Shown here one piece after another: positions 51,124-61,014 of a stretch of DNA of 64,000 nt. How positions within the stretch are numbered: the stretch's first letter is position 1; each line of letters starts with the position of its first letter. This DNA comes from Bacillota bacterium (GTDB taxonomy: Bacteria; Bacillota; Clostridia; Peptostreptococcales; Anaerovoracaceae). The notes beneath the pieces are model-generated. The model had not been told where the DNA came from. It ran no database searches and was given only the letters and a program-made list of their open reading frames with translations. Location of the stretch: NCBI GenBank assembly GCA_019420305.1, contig JAHZHL010000008.1:9768-73767 (forward strand), written 5' to 3'. Made by a program: the position numbers and the translations under genes.

Positions 51124-52179
51124 ATGGAACACATTACAGATCAGATTACGGCAGCACCCTATACATCGAAGGCATTCCGCCTTTATTTCGGAAATATGAG
51201 ACTGGCGGCCGCGGATATTGAAACAACCGGATTAAGTCCTGCCAACAGCCGATTTGTCTTGGGCGGGCTTCTTACCGCCTCTCCCGCAGCGGAAACAGAC
51301 TCCCGAAAGGATCGCGCGACATTTCAGGTGCATCAGTTTTTTTCTGAATCTCCAGCGCAGGAGCAGGAGACGCTTTCCGCATACCTGTCGGTTCTGAAAA
51401 AAATGGACGTACTGCTCACCTACAATGGAAAGCGTTTTGATCTTCCCTTTCTGAAAGGTCGGGCAGGATCGTCGGCAGAGCATCTTCCTTTTAATCTGGA
51501 TCTTTTTCTTCTGGTCAGACACTATTCTCCGATAAAAAAATTTCTTCCAAACCTGAAGCAGAAGACCGTGGAGAATTATATGGGACTTTGGAGTTCCCGA
51601 AAAGACGAAATATCCGGAAAAGAAAGCGTGGAGCTTTATTACCGCTATCTGGCAGACCGCGATCCGTCTGTAAAAAAGACAATTCTGCTGCACAATTACG
51701 ATGATATTGTCCAGCTTTACCGCCTGCTTGCGGTTCTGGAAAAAACGGATCTTCACAAAGCCATGTTTCATATGGGCTTTCCCGTTCACTCCGAAGCGCC
51801 TGGTATTTCCAATCTCTCTACGGAAAAAATAGTTCTGTCCGGAAATGAACTGACTGTGTCCGGACAGCAGGGAGCGGATGCGGTTTCCTTCCGCTGCTTT
51901 GAATGGAACGGAATTCCTTGTTTTTCCGACTTCAGCCGCATCAATCGGACATTTCGGGTGTCGCTGCCTCTTATCCGGCAGTCCGGTCTTGTTCTCGCGG
52001 ATTTGAAAGCCCTGCGGATGGATCTGTCTGAATTTCAAAAATATCCTTCCTGCCAGGAAGGATTTCTGATCCTGGAGCAGCAGGATAAAAAAAACTATCT
52101 GGAAATCAATCATTTTGTAAAAGTTTTTTTAGAAAGGATGTTAAACCAATGGATTACAAAAAAACAGCAGCCGAAATAA
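51124..52179 (+). CDS. YprB-like ribonuclease H-fold exonuclease-like protein
   Basis: About 351 residues from the ATG at 51124 (a TTG at 51115 is the alternative). The N-terminal domain is RNase H-fold with the DEDD-type residues: AADIETTGLSP (Asp-x-Glu) near 33, LTYNGKRFDLPFL near 102, and HNYDDIVQLYRLL near 195. The C-terminal 130 residues have no clear family. This is the YprB/RNase_H_2 group found in Firmicutes. An extended -10 element (TGGTATAAT) ends at 51097. Its end overlaps proA by 31 nt, so the two are probably co-expressed. Confidence 0.82.
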   Translation: MEHITDQITAAPYTSKAFRLYFGNMRLAAADIETTGLSPANSRFVLGGLLTASPAAETDSRKDRATFQVHQFFSESPAQEQETLSAYLSVLKKMDVLLTYNGKRFDLPFLKGRAGSSAEHLPFNLDLFLLVRHYSPIKKFLPNLKQKTVENYMGLWSSRKDEISGKESVELYYRYLADRDPSVKKTILLHNYDDIVQLYRLLAVLEKTDLHKAMFHMGFPVHSEAPGISNLSTEKIVLSGNELTVSGQQGADAVSFRCFEWNGIPCFSDFSRINRTFRVSLPLIRQSGLVLADLKALRMDLSEFQKYPSCQEGFLILEQQDKKNYLEINHFVKVFLERMLNQWITKKQQPK

Positions 52180-53426
52180 AGGCGGACAGCTTTAAAATGG
52201 CCTCTCTGCCGCGAGAAACTCGCGATCGCGCCCTGCAGGCCATGATTGATGAACTTACCGCCCATAAATCGGAAATCTTCGCCGCGAACGCGGAAGACTT
52301 AAAGCAGGCGGCTTCTGAAAATCTGCCGCTTCCGATCCGGAACCGCCTGAAATTTGATGAGCATAAACTGTCTGACTGCGTCAGCGGCATGCGGGATCTG
52401 ATCGCGATGGAAGATCCGCTTTTCAAAGAACTTTTGAAACGGCAGCTGGATGAAAACCTGACCCTGATCAAAACCACGTGCCCCATCGGCGTCATCGGCG
52501 TCATTTTTGAATCCCGTCCCGACGCGCTGGTTCAGATCACGTCACTGTGCGTCAAAAGCGGCAACTGCGCGATTTTAAAAGGAGGCAGCGAGGCCGCCCG
52601 TACAAACCGGGTTCTCTTTGATCTTCTTTACCATGCCGGTCTCCGCGCCGGTCTTCCCCGCGGATTTGCCGCTCTTATTGAAGATCGCGCCGGCATTGAT
52701 GAGCTGCTGAAATGCCACGAATCCGTCGATCTCATTATCCCAAGGGGTTCCAACCAGTTTGTACAGTACATTATGGCAAATTCTAAAATTCCGGTAATGG
52801 GGCATGCGGACGGAATCTGCCACGTATATGTAGATAAAGACGCGGATCTGAAAAAGGCAGTTCCGGTTGTAATTGATTCCAAAACCCAGTACTCCGCTGC
52901 CTGCAACGCCGCGGAGACCCTGCTCGTGCATCGTGAAATCGCCGACAGCTTCCTTCCTGCCCTTTCTCACGCCGCAGGATCTTCTATTGAGTTTCGCGGC
53001 GACTCCGCTTCACAGGCACTATTTGCGTGTATTCCCGCGGAAGAATCGGACTTTAAAACAGAATACCTGGATACGATCCTGTCTGTAAAAATTGTCGATT
53101 CTGTGGAAGAAGCCATCTCCCATATCAATCATTACGGTTCTCACCATACAGACTGCATTCTTACAGAAAATCCGCGGACTGCGGAAGAATTCATGGCAAA
53201 TGTCGATTCTGCCGGCGTGTATCAGAACTGTTCCACCCGGTTTGCCGATGGATTCCGCTATGGCTTCGGCGCGGAAGTGGGCATCAGCACCGGCAAGCTT
53301 CATGCCCGGGGTCCGGTGGGACTGGACGGACTTGTAACCTATAAATATAAGCTGTTCGGCAACGGGCAGATTGTCGCGGATTACGCTTCCGGGGCGCGCA
53401 GCTTTCACTTTCAGGACATTAAATAA
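52149..53426 (+). CDS. proA: Gamma-glutamyl phosphate reductase
   Basis: This 425-residue enzyme has the aldehyde-dehydrogenase-like fold. CPIGVIGVIFESRPDALVQI is near 110 and the catalytic Cys lies in SKTQYSAACNAAETLLVH near 245, with the C-terminal DGFRYGFGAEVGISTGKLHARGPVGLDGL intact. It reduces glutamyl-5-phosphate with NADPH. It starts inside the end of the upstream nuclease gene, with its own RBS (AGAAAGGATG). Partners proB and proC lie 2 to 4 kb away on the minus strand. Confidence 0.97.
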   Translation: MDYKKTAAEIKADSFKMASLPRETRDRALQAMIDELTAHKSEIFAANAEDLKQAASENLPLPIRNRLKFDEHKLSDCVSGMRDLIAMEDPLFKELLKRQLDENLTLIKTTCPIGVIGVIFESRPDALVQITSLCVKSGNCAILKGGSEAARTNRVLFDLLYHAGLRAGLPRGFAALIEDRAGIDELLKCHESVDLIIPRGSNQFVQYIMANSKIPVMGHADGICHVYVDKDADLKKAVPVVIDSKTQYSAACNAAETLLVHREIADSFLPALSHAAGSSIEFRGDSASQALFACIPAEESDFKTEYLDTILSVKIVDSVEEAISHINHYGSHHTDCILTENPRTAEEFMANVDSAGVYQNCSTRFADGFRYGFGAEVGISTGKLHARGPVGLDGLVTYKYKLFGNGQIVADYASGARSFHFQDIK

Positions 53427-53440
53427 CAAAGGGGACTATC

Positions 53441-54307
53441 ATGAGCTGGATTAAACGAGTTTTCTATGGCGCGCTGATCGGAGTCGCTTCTATCGCGCCC
53501 GGCATTTCAGGAGGGACGATCGCCATTGCGCTGGGATTTTATGAGAGCCTGATTAATGCGGTAGCAAATCTACTGAAACAATTTAAAAAGAATTTCCTAT
53601 ATCTCTTCCCTTACGGGATCGGCGCTCTGGTCAGCATGGCAGCCTTGTCTGTCGTGATTAATTTCTTTTTCATCCGGTTTCCTCTGCCCACCAGTACGCT
53701 GTTCATCGGCTTTATTTTAGGAACGCTTCCCTTTATCCGCGGGAAATTCCGCGGCAGCCTGCAGGGTGGAGAACGCAGAGCTTCCCATATCATCACAATG
53801 GCGGTGTTCTTTTTCATTGTACTGATTCCGATCTTTTTCAAGGGAAGCATCGGCGAAGTCAATCTTTCCGGAGATGCCGCTTCCGTAATCAGCCTGGTAG
53901 GTGTCGGTGTAATCGCAGCGGCTACACTGGTCATTCCCGGGCTGTCCGGAACCATGATCCTTACTGCCATCGGATATTACAAACCCCTGCTGCTGATTGC
54001 GAGCACGTTCGTAACTGCGCTTTTGAGTCTGGATATCCGAACTGCCCTGGAGCAGCTGATTTTCATCGTGCCCCTTGGTATCGGAGTTGTCGCGGGTGCT
54101 TTTTTTCTGGCAAAACTGGTAAGCTTCCTGTTCCGTGTCATTCCGTCTTATGTGTACGCCGCAATTACCGGATTGATTCTGGCAACTCCCGTTGTCATGC
54201 TCGCGGACATCCGCCTTTCCCACATCTCGGTGCTTTCCGTTATCTGCGGAATCGGCACTCTGGCGGCAGGGCTCATTCTGATCCGTTTTCTCGGAGAAGA
54301 GGAATAA
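53441..54307 (+). CDS. DUF368 membrane protein (undecaprenyl-phosphate translocase family, PopT)
   Basis: A 288-residue polytopic protein with the DUF368 signature near the N-terminus, GALIGVASIAPGISGGTIAIALG (residues 11-33), and a second repeat VIAAATLVIPGLSGTMILTAIG. Recent work assigns DUF368 proteins to recycling of undecaprenyl phosphate across the membrane for wall synthesis. RBS AAAGGGGAC before the ATG. It follows proA by 14 nt, then a bidirectional terminator. Confidence 0.92.
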   Translation: MSWIKRVFYGALIGVASIAPGISGGTIAIALGFYESLINAVANLLKQFKKNFLYLFPYGIGALVSMAALSVVINFFFIRFPLPTSTLFIGFILGTLPFIRGKFRGSLQGGERRASHIITMAVFFFIVLIPIFFKGSIGEVNLSGDAASVISLVGVGVIAAATLVIPGLSGTMILTAIGYYKPLLLIASTFVTALLSLDIRTALEQLIFIVPLGIGVVAGAFFLAKLVSFLFRVIPSYVYAAITGLILATPVVMLADIRLSHISVLSVICGIGTLAAGLILIRFLGEEE

Positions 54308-54310
54308 TTG

Positions 54311-54345
54311 AAAAAAGCGGAACGCGCCGTACGTTCCGCTTTTTT
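54311..54345. terminator. Bidirectional terminator between the DUF368 gene and gap2
   Basis: AAAAAAGCGGAACG, 7-nt loop, CGTTCCGCTTTTTT: 14-bp perfect stem between convergent genes. Confidence 0.93.
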
Positions 54346-54356
54346 CAACAAATCAC

Positions 54357-55373
54357 TTACAGTAATGTCGCCATATGTCCCAATGTACGAACTAACTGGG
54401 AAACATAACTCATCTCATTATCGTACCACGCCACAACACGCACCTCATAAATCTTCGTCCCGCATCTCTGCGCCAAGGTCTGCGTCGCGTCAAACAACGA
54501 TCCGTAACTCATTCCGATAACATCACTGGACACAATCTGCTCTTCTGAATATCCAAAAGATTCATTCGCTTCCTTTTTCATCGCCTCATTCAGTCCTTCC
54601 ACACTGACCGTCTCTGTTTCATCTTTCAACGTAGCGTCCAAAATGGTAATCGAGCCGGATGGAACCGGAACTCTTTGAGCGGAACCGATCAGCTTTCCTG
54701 CCAGTTCCGGAATTACGAGTCCGATTGCCTTCGCGGCGCCTGTACTGTTCGGGACAATATTTACCGCTCCGGCTCTCGCGCGACGGAAATCTCCTTTTCT
54801 ATGCGGACCGTCCAAAATCATCTGGTCGCCGGTGTATGCGTGAATCGTTGTCATAAATCCGGTTCGCAGTTCCCGATAATCGTTCAGCGCTTTTGCCATC
54901 GGCGCCAAGCAGTTGGTGGTGCAGGATGCCCCGGAAACAATCAGATCTTCCTTTGTCAAAATTTCGTGGTTTACACCGTAAACGATTGTAGGCAAATCAT
55001 TTCCTGCCGGCGCTGAAATCAGAACCTTCTTTGCGCCTGCGTCAATATGCGCCTGGGATTTTGCCTTTGACGCGAAGAACCCAGTACATTCAAGCACAAT
55101 ATCAACATCCAGCTCTCCCCATGGAAGCTTGGAAGGATCGGATTCTTTATAGATCCGGATATACTTTCCATCCACTGTAATAGATTCTTCATCATGCTCC
55201 ACGGCATGATCCCTGTATGCGCCCTGTACACTATCGTATTTCAAGAGATATGCCAGCATCTCCGGCTTTGTCAGATCATTGATCGCTACAACCTCATAGC
55301 GGTCATCCGCAAAAACTTTACGGAACGCCAGTCTGCCAATTCTTCCAAATCCGTTAATCGCAATCTTAATCAT
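54357..55373 (-). CDS. Glyceraldehyde-3-phosphate dehydrogenase, PTS operon copy, NAD type
   Basis: A 338-residue class I GAPDH with the standard NAD motifs (INGFGRIGR and INDLTKPEML), the catalytic Cys in SGASCTTNCLAP and HAYTGDQ. It resembles the Gram-positive GapA type, unlike the copy at 25408. It begins 20 nt after ptsI and is probably the last gene of the fru-pts operon. Having a second gap under sugar control could boost triose oxidation during fructose growth. Confidence 0.95.
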   Translation of the reverse strand: MIKIAINGFGRIGRLAFRKVFADDRYEVVAINDLTKPEMLAYLLKYDSVQGAYRDHAVEHDEESITVDGKYIRIYKESDPSKLPWGELDVDIVLECTGFFASKAKSQAHIDAGAKKVLISAPAGNDLPTIVYGVNHEILTKEDLIVSGASCTTNCLAPMAKALNDYRELRTGFMTTIHAYTGDQMILDGPHRKGDFRRARAGAVNIVPNSTGAAKAIGLVIPELAGKLIGSAQRVPVPSGSITILDATLKDETETVSVEGLNEAMKKEANESFGYSEEQIVSSDVIGMSYGSLFDATQTLAQRCGTKIYEVRVVAWYDNEMSYVSQLVRTLGHMATLL

Positions 55374-55393
55374 GTTTTTATCCTCCTTTGAAA

Positions 55394-57097
55394 TTAATCT
55401 GTCTTCCTTTTCAGGAAGGATTCTACTTCTTCTGCGGACTCAAGCTTCATCGCTTCTTCAGCAACCTCTGAGGCCGCTTCCCTGTTCCACCTGGAAATCT
55501 GATATCTCACTGCCAGAACCGATGCCGGGCTTACACTGAATTCTTCCAGTCCGAAAGCCAGAAGCAAAGGTGTCAGCAGTGGATCTGCCGCCGCTTCCCC
55601 GCACATTCCGACGGGAATTCCCGCATCATTCGCGCACCGGATTACGTGCCGGACAGAACGAAGCACCGCGGGATCATACGGCTTGTTCAGATATGCCACT
55701 TGCGGATTTCCACGATCCGCAGCCATCGTATACTGTGTCAGGTCGTTTGTTCCGATACTGAAAAAATCGCTTTCTTTTGCCAGCAGATCCGCAATCATCG
55801 CGGCTGCCGGCGTTTCCACCATAATTCCGACCTGTATATCCCGATTATATTTTATACCGCTTTTCTCAAATTCTCTGGTAATTTTCCGTACTTTTTCTTT
55901 AACAGTTCTGATTTCTCCTACTGTTGTGACCATTGGCACCATGATTTGCAGATTGCCGAAGGCACTCGCCCTTAAAATCGCCTTCAGCTGCGTTTCAAAG
56001 ATTTCTTCGTTCTGCAGGCAATAACGCACAGCCCGAAACCCTAAGAATGGATTTTCTTCTTTATCCATAGCCAGATACGGAATTCCTTTATCGCCTCCAA
56101 CATCCAGAGTGCGGATAATCACCGGCTTTTCTTCAAAAATTTGCGCGGCTTTTTTATAAGCTTCAAACTGCTCCTCCTCACTTGGAGCAGACTGCTTATC
56201 CATGAAAAGAAATTCCGTACGGAAAAGTCCGATTCCCTCCGCGTCTTTTTGTGCCGCGATAACCGCGTCTCGGGTATTTCCAATGTTACAGAAGATCTCT
56301 TTTTTCTTTCCATCAGCAGTGACAGTTTTCCTGCCTATGTAGCTTTGCAGAACCAGCTTCTTTTCTTCATAGGCTTTTTTCTGTTCCCGAAAATCGTTTT
56401 CCTTCTCCGGTTCTGGATTGCGGAAAACCATGCCGCGGTTTCCATCTACAACTACGGTATCTCCGTCACCCAATATATCAAGAACTCCCGGCACGCTTAG
56501 CACCGCCGGTATTTCCATAGCTCGCGCCAAAATCGCGGAATGAGAAGTTTTGCCTCCCGTTTCTGTGACAATTCCCGCGACATGCTCTTTCTTCATTTCC
56601 GCAGTCATAGATGGGGTTAAATCTTTTGTTACCAGAATACTTTCCGGAGGAATATCCGCTAAAGACTTCTCTTCCCCATGAAGAAGAATTCTCAGCATCC
56701 GTTTTTTTATGTCCTCTACATCGGCTGCTCTCTGCCGGGTAAGTTCGTCCCCTGTTGCGGAAAACAGCTCAATAAACTGATTCAACACGGTTTCGCAAGC
56801 CGCTTCCGCACTGGCTCCGTTTTGTATTTGTTCTTCCATCTGCGAAACCATATACGGATCTTTCAGCATCTGGATGTGCCCCCGAATAATCTCCGCGTCT
56901 TTTTTTTCAACAGACTTTGAGAGAGATTCCGCAAGTTCTTCTGTGCGTCGGCAAAACGTTTCCATCGCCCGGTGAAGACGATTTTTTTCCGTCTCTGCGC
57001 CTGCCGCCGACACTGTTTCATACCGCATTTCCTCATCTTTTATAATATACGCCTTTCCGATTCCGATTCCTTCGGACACAGCAATCCCTTTCAGCAC
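55394..57097 (-). CDS. ptsI: PTS enzyme I (phosphoenolpyruvate-protein phosphotransferase)
   Basis: Using the GTG at 57097, which is spaced correctly from GAGGTG, the product has 567 residues and opens (M)LKGIAVSEGIGIGKAYII. A GTG at 57106 is in frame but touches the RBS. The phosphorylated His is in GGKTSHSAILARAMEIPAV near 190; the PEP-binding barrel has FLFMDK, GTNDLTQYTMAADRGN and CGEAAADPL. It starts the PTS phosphate relay, passing phosphate to HPr. Confidence 0.97.
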   Translation of the reverse strand: MLKGIAVSEGIGIGKAYIIKDEEMRYETVSAAGAETEKNRLHRAMETFCRRTEELAESLSKSVEKKDAEIIRGHIQMLKDPYMVSQMEEQIQNGASAEAACETVLNQFIELFSATGDELTRQRAADVEDIKKRMLRILLHGEEKSLADIPPESILVTKDLTPSMTAEMKKEHVAGIVTETGGKTSHSAILARAMEIPAVLSVPGVLDILGDGDTVVVDGNRGMVFRNPEPEKENDFREQKKAYEEKKLVLQSYIGRKTVTADGKKKEIFCNIGNTRDAVIAAQKDAEGIGLFRTEFLFMDKQSAPSEEEQFEAYKKAAQIFEEKPVIIRTLDVGGDKGIPYLAMDKEENPFLGFRAVRYCLQNEEIFETQLKAILRASAFGNLQIMVPMVTTVGEIRTVKEKVRKITREFEKSGIKYNRDIQVGIMVETPAAAMIADLLAKESDFFSIGTNDLTQYTMAADRGNPQVAYLNKPYDPAVLRSVRHVIRCANDAGIPVGMCGEAAADPLLTPLLLAFGLEEFSVSPASVLAVRYQISRWNREAASEVAEEAMKLESAEEVESFLKRKTD

Positions 57098-57111
57098 CTT
57101 GATCACCTCAT

Positions 57112-57378
57112 TTATTGCTCTCCAAAACCTGATTCTATCATACTGACCGCTTCCCGAAGCGCTGCCTCTTCATCCTCTCCGTCACATACAATCCGGATCT
57201 GCGCTCCGAATTTAATACAAGCCGCGATCAGATTCATTACACTCTTTGCGTTCACTTCCAGATTATTAAACTCGATTTTCACATCACAGCTATACTTTGC
57301 CATCGCGTTCGCGAAGGTGGTTGCCGGTCTCATGTGAAACCCTTCTGAATTTGTAACTTTAAGATCTTTCGCTACCAT
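57112..57378 (-). CDS. ptsH: PTS phosphocarrier protein HPr
   Basis: 88 residues with the active His15 in GFHMRPATTF (the more usual form is GLHARPA) and the regulatory Ser46 in VNAKSVMNLIAACI. Both phosphorylation sites are present, so HPr kinase/CcpA-type regulation is possible. RBS GGAGGG before the ATG. It sits between fruA (12 nt upstream) and ptsI. Confidence 0.97.
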   Translation of the reverse strand: MVAKDLKVTNSEGFHMRPATTFANAMAKYSCDVKIEFNNLEVNAKSVMNLIAACIKFGAQIRIVCDGEDEEAALREAVSMIESGFGEQ

Positions 57379-57390
57379 AATATATCCCTC

Positions 57391-59322
57391 CTATGCTTTC
57401 GTTTTATTTTTCTTTAAAACCGCAAGCAGCAGCATTCCAATCACTGCCCCTACAGCCAGCGCCAACAGATAGCCTCCCACATTTTCCACGACAGGGAATA
57501 CAAAGATTCCTCCGTGAGGAGCCCGCAAACCACATCCCATCGCCATGGAAATCCCTCCCGCAACCGCAGATCCTGCCACACAGGAAGGAATCACTCTCAG
57601 AGGATCGGAAGCCGCAAAGGGGATCGCGCCTTCAGTAATAAAGCACAGTCCCATGATATAATTGACCAGCCCTGCCTTGCGTTCTTCCGCCGTAAATTTA
57701 TTCTTGAAAAAGGTCGTTGCCAGCGCAATCGCAATCGGAGGAACCATCCCGCCAATCATAACAGATGCCATGATATTGAATCCGCCTGAAGCAATAGCCG
57801 CCGTACCGAATACATACGCCGCTTTATTGAAAGGTCCTCCCATATCAATGGCCATCATGCCGCCGACAAGGCATCCCAGCAGAATCTGGCTGGTGCTTCC
57901 CATAGAGTTCAGTCCGTTTGTAATCGCTGTATTAATCGCTCCCACAGCCGGGTTAATAAAGCACATGAACGCTCCTATCAGCGTAATCCCCAGCAGCGGC
58001 AGAATCAGAACCGGCAGCATGCTTTCCAGACTGTCCGGAAGGAAGGAAAATACTTTTTTCAGAAGCAGTACAATCAGTCCGCCCGCAAATCCCGCGATGA
58101 GCGCGCCTAAAAACCCCGAAACAGCCGCCGCGTCACCTGTCACATTGGCGAAGGTACATCCGAGAGTCGCGATCGAACCGCCTACAAAACCAACCGCAAG
58201 TCCCGGCCGATCTGCAATGCTCTTCGCAATGTATCCGGCCAGCACCGGCATCATAAAATTGAAGGCGATATTTCCGATGCTTTTAAAAAATGCCGCCGCA
58301 GCCGTATATGTTCCAAAATCACTGTTTCTCGGCGCTCCGGCAATCGTGTCAATCAGAAAGGCCAGCGCGATCATAATCCCTCCGCCAATTACAAATGGCA
58401 GCATATAAGATACTCCGTTCATCAGATGCTTGTAGATCTGATGGCCGGCGCCTTCCTTCTCACCGTGATCCGCAGCCGCTGTTTTCCCACCCTCATAATG
58501 GAAAACGGGTGCTTCTTTATTTATGATTTTGTGTATCAGCTCCTCCGGTCTGTTAATGCCGGCCGACACATTCGTCTTGTAGACCCGTTTTCCGTCAAAA
58601 CGCGCCATATCCACATTTTTATCCGCCGCGATAATGATTCCGTCCGCGGCCTCGATTTCTTCAGAAGTCAGAATGTTCTTCGCGCCTCCTGATCCATTGG
58701 TTTCCGCTTTCAGTGTATATCCCATTTCCCCGGCCTTTTTTTCAAGTGCTTCTGCCGCCATATAGGTATGCGCGATTCCTGTCGGACAGGCCGTTACCGC
58801 CAGAATCCTATACCCGCTTACCTCGCTATTTTTTTGATCCGAAACATCGCCGGCTTCCTCCGGATATCGTTCTGTTTCTTTCTGATCAATCGCACGCAGG
58901 AACGCTTCCTGTGTTTTCGCGTTCAATAACGCGTTTCGCAGTTCCATATCCATCAAGAGTGTCATCAGTCTCGAAAGGACTTCCAGATGAAGATCTCCAT
59001 CCTGCGGAGCCGCGATCATAAAGAGAATTGTAGAAGGCTTTCCGTCCGGTGCCTGATAATCAACTCCTTGCGGTACAGTAATTGCCGTCAGCCCCGCCTG
59101 TTTTACCGCCTGGCTTTTTGCGTGAGGAATCGCAATTCCTTCTCCGACCGCTGTGGTCCCTTCTTCTTCTCTTGCGAGAATCCCTCTCTTGTATTCTTCC
59201 TTGTCGTTCAGATTTCCTGCCTCATCATGCAAACGGATCAAAAGATCAATCGCCTCTGCCTTTGTATGAACCTCTGCCCCTGGTATAATGGATTCCTTCT
59301 TTAATAAATCAACAATCCGCAT
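57391..59322 (-). CDS. fruA: PTS fructose transporter subunit IIABC
   Basis: A 643-residue fused enzyme in the order IIA (about 1-150, phospho-His in AIPHAKSQ near 67), IIB (about 170-270, phospho-Cys in VTACPTGIAHTYMAAEAL near 178) and IIC (about 295-640, eight or more helices, GGIMIALAFLID start). It takes up and phosphorylates fructose to fructose-1-phosphate. FruK and FruR are encoded upstream, HPr and EI downstream. Confidence 0.97.
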   Translation of the reverse strand: MRIVDLLKKESIIPGAEVHTKAEAIDLLIRLHDEAGNLNDKEEYKRGILAREEEGTTAVGEGIAIPHAKSQAVKQAGLTAITVPQGVDYQAPDGKPSTILFMIAAPQDGDLHLEVLSRLMTLLMDMELRNALLNAKTQEAFLRAIDQKETERYPEEAGDVSDQKNSEVSGYRILAVTACPTGIAHTYMAAEALEKKAGEMGYTLKAETNGSGGAKNILTSEEIEAADGIIIAADKNVDMARFDGKRVYKTNVSAGINRPEELIHKIINKEAPVFHYEGGKTAAADHGEKEGAGHQIYKHLMNGVSYMLPFVIGGGIMIALAFLIDTIAGAPRNSDFGTYTAAAAFFKSIGNIAFNFMMPVLAGYIAKSIADRPGLAVGFVGGSIATLGCTFANVTGDAAAVSGFLGALIAGFAGGLIVLLLKKVFSFLPDSLESMLPVLILPLLGITLIGAFMCFINPAVGAINTAITNGLNSMGSTSQILLGCLVGGMMAIDMGGPFNKAAYVFGTAAIASGGFNIMASVMIGGMVPPIAIALATTFFKNKFTAEERKAGLVNYIMGLCFITEGAIPFAASDPLRVIPSCVAGSAVAGGISMAMGCGLRAPHGGIFVFPVVENVGGYLLALAVGAVIGMLLLAVLKKNKTKA

Positions 59323-59343
59323 AGCTACTCTCCTTCCAGTGCG

Positions 59344-60246
59344 TTAACACTTCTGAAAAAATTCTTCAATTTCCCTCCGTCCGGCGAGTCCCTCTCCGCA
59401 GGCAGTCGCCGAACCTGCCGCAACCCCCATTTTCAGCGCATACTCATAATCCCGTTTCTGCATATAGCCTGCCAGAAAGCCGGCCACCATGGAGTCCCCC
59501 GCTCCCACCGTATTCCGAACGCTGCCTCTGATCGCAGGAACCCGGAAGCACTTTCCGTTTTCACAGAGCAGATACGCGCCGTCGCCTCCCAGAGATACCA
59601 GAACATTTCGCGCTCCCTGCTCCTGCATTTTTTTTGTTCCTGCCTCAAGCTCTTCTTCTGTCTGGATCTTTATTTCTGACAGTTCTTCTAATTCCTTTTT
59701 ATTTGGCTTAATCAGAAATGGACGATATTTCAACACCTTCTTCAGAAGGCTTCCCGTGGCGTCCACAACAAAGCGAATTCCCCTTCCGCTGAGCCCCTTC
59801 AGCATGATTTCATAAATATTATCCGGCAATGTATTGGGGATACTCCCGGAGATCACCAGAGTGTCATCTTCTTTCAACCGATCCAGCCGCATTAAAAGGG
59901 CATCTAGTTTTTCCCTTGTAATTGCCGGACCCTGCGTATTGATTTCGGTTTCCTGCCTCATACGGAGTTTGACATTGATTCGGGTAATCCCCGCGTCAAG
60001 ATGAATGAAGTCCGTTTTCAGCCCCGCGTCCTTCAACCCCCGTTCCAGCGCGTTTCCAGTAAACCCGCTTACAAATCCCAGCGCTGTGTTTTCAACTCCA
60101 AGGCTGCTCAATACTGTGGATACATTGATCCCTTTTCCCCCGAAATAGTAAGCCTCTCCTTTGGAACGGTTTGTTTCTCCCAGCTTCAGCTCATCCAGAT
60201 CGATCACATAATCGATCGCCGGACTGAAGGTAACCGTGTAAATCAT
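59344..60246 (-). CDS. fruK: 1-phosphofructokinase
   Basis: A 300-residue PfkB-family kinase: the substrate region GGKGINVSTVLSSLG near 37, the middle FLIKPNKKELEEL, and the C-terminal signature NTVGAGDSMVAGFLAGY near 252 with the catalytic Asp. It converts fructose-1-phosphate to fructose-1,6-bisphosphate. It starts 1 nt after the fruR stop. Confidence 0.96.
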   Translation of the reverse strand: MIYTVTFSPAIDYVIDLDELKLGETNRSKGEAYYFGGKGINVSTVLSSLGVENTALGFVSGFTGNALERGLKDAGLKTDFIHLDAGITRINVKLRMRQETEINTQGPAITREKLDALLMRLDRLKEDDTLVISGSIPNTLPDNIYEIMLKGLSGRGIRFVVDATGSLLKKVLKYRPFLIKPNKKELEELSEIKIQTEEELEAGTKKMQEQGARNVLVSLGGDGAYLLCENGKCFRVPAIRGSVRNTVGAGDSMVAGFLAGYMQKRDYEYALKMGVAAGSATACGEGLAGRREIEEFFQKC

Positions 60247-60247
60247 A

Positions 60248-60994
60248 TTATTCCACCTCCTTTACGACTGTATACTGAGAATATTGTTCCTCTTCTATTT
60301 TGTCCGTAAGAATGCAGGCATCATCAAGCTGGGCAAAGGTAATGGAAGAAATAAGCCCGAACTTGGTATGATCCGCCAGAACAAAGGATACATAAGACTG
60401 CTTCATCGCCGCAGACTTAATCGCCGCTTCTCCAATGTCCGGTGTCGTAAATCCCCTCTCCGGATCGATTCCGTTGGTTCCCATAAAGCATTTCGTAAAA
60501 TTATACTGCCGGATCGCTTCAATAGCTGCGGTTCCGACGGCGGCTTCCGTAGAAGGTCTCAGAAGCCCGCCAATCATATATACGTTAAAACCCCTTTGAA
60601 TCATTTTTTTCGCATGTCCGAGCCCGTTTGTCACATAAGTGACATTTTTTTTATCCAGGTAATCGATCATACGTTCTGTCGTCGTCCCCGCGTCAAGAAA
60701 TACGAAATCGCTTTCATTGATCATCGTTGCCGCGTAAGCCGCGATCCGGTCTTTTTCTTCCACCTGCAGCTGCGCTCTGGAGGTGATATCCGTCTCCCCG
60801 AAAAGCATATCCGAAGATACCGGAACCGCCCCTCCGAAGACTCTTTTCAACTTCCCCATCTGTTCCAACTCGTTGATATCTCTGCGAATCGTAGACTCGC
60901 TGATTCCCAGTTCTTTTGCCAGACTGGCGACCTTAACCGCATGTTTTTTCTTTAACTTTGCTAAAATCCTTTCGTACCGCTCTCTTTGTAACAT
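60248..60994 (-). CDS. fruR: DeoR family regulator of the fructose operon
   Basis: A 248-residue DeoR protein: the HTH KVASLAKELGISESTIRRDINELEQMG near residue 20, then a sugar-phosphate-sensing domain with DAGTTTERMIDYL near 100 and MGTNGIDPERGFTTPD near 174. It is first in the operon it probably controls; fructose-1-phosphate is the usual inducer for this group. RBS AGGAGGAAAC before the ATG. Confidence 0.93.
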   Translation of the reverse strand: MLQRERYERILAKLKKKHAVKVASLAKELGISESTIRRDINELEQMGKLKRVFGGAVPVSSDMLFGETDITSRAQLQVEEKDRIAAYAATMINESDFVFLDAGTTTERMIDYLDKKNVTYVTNGLGHAKKMIQRGFNVYMIGGLLRPSTEAAVGTAAIEAIRQYNFTKCFMGTNGIDPERGFTTPDIGEAAIKSAAMKQSYVSFVLADHTKFGLISSITFAQLDDACILTDKIEEEQYSQYTVVKEVE

Positions 60995-61014
60995 CGTTTC
61001 CTCCTGTCGCCTTT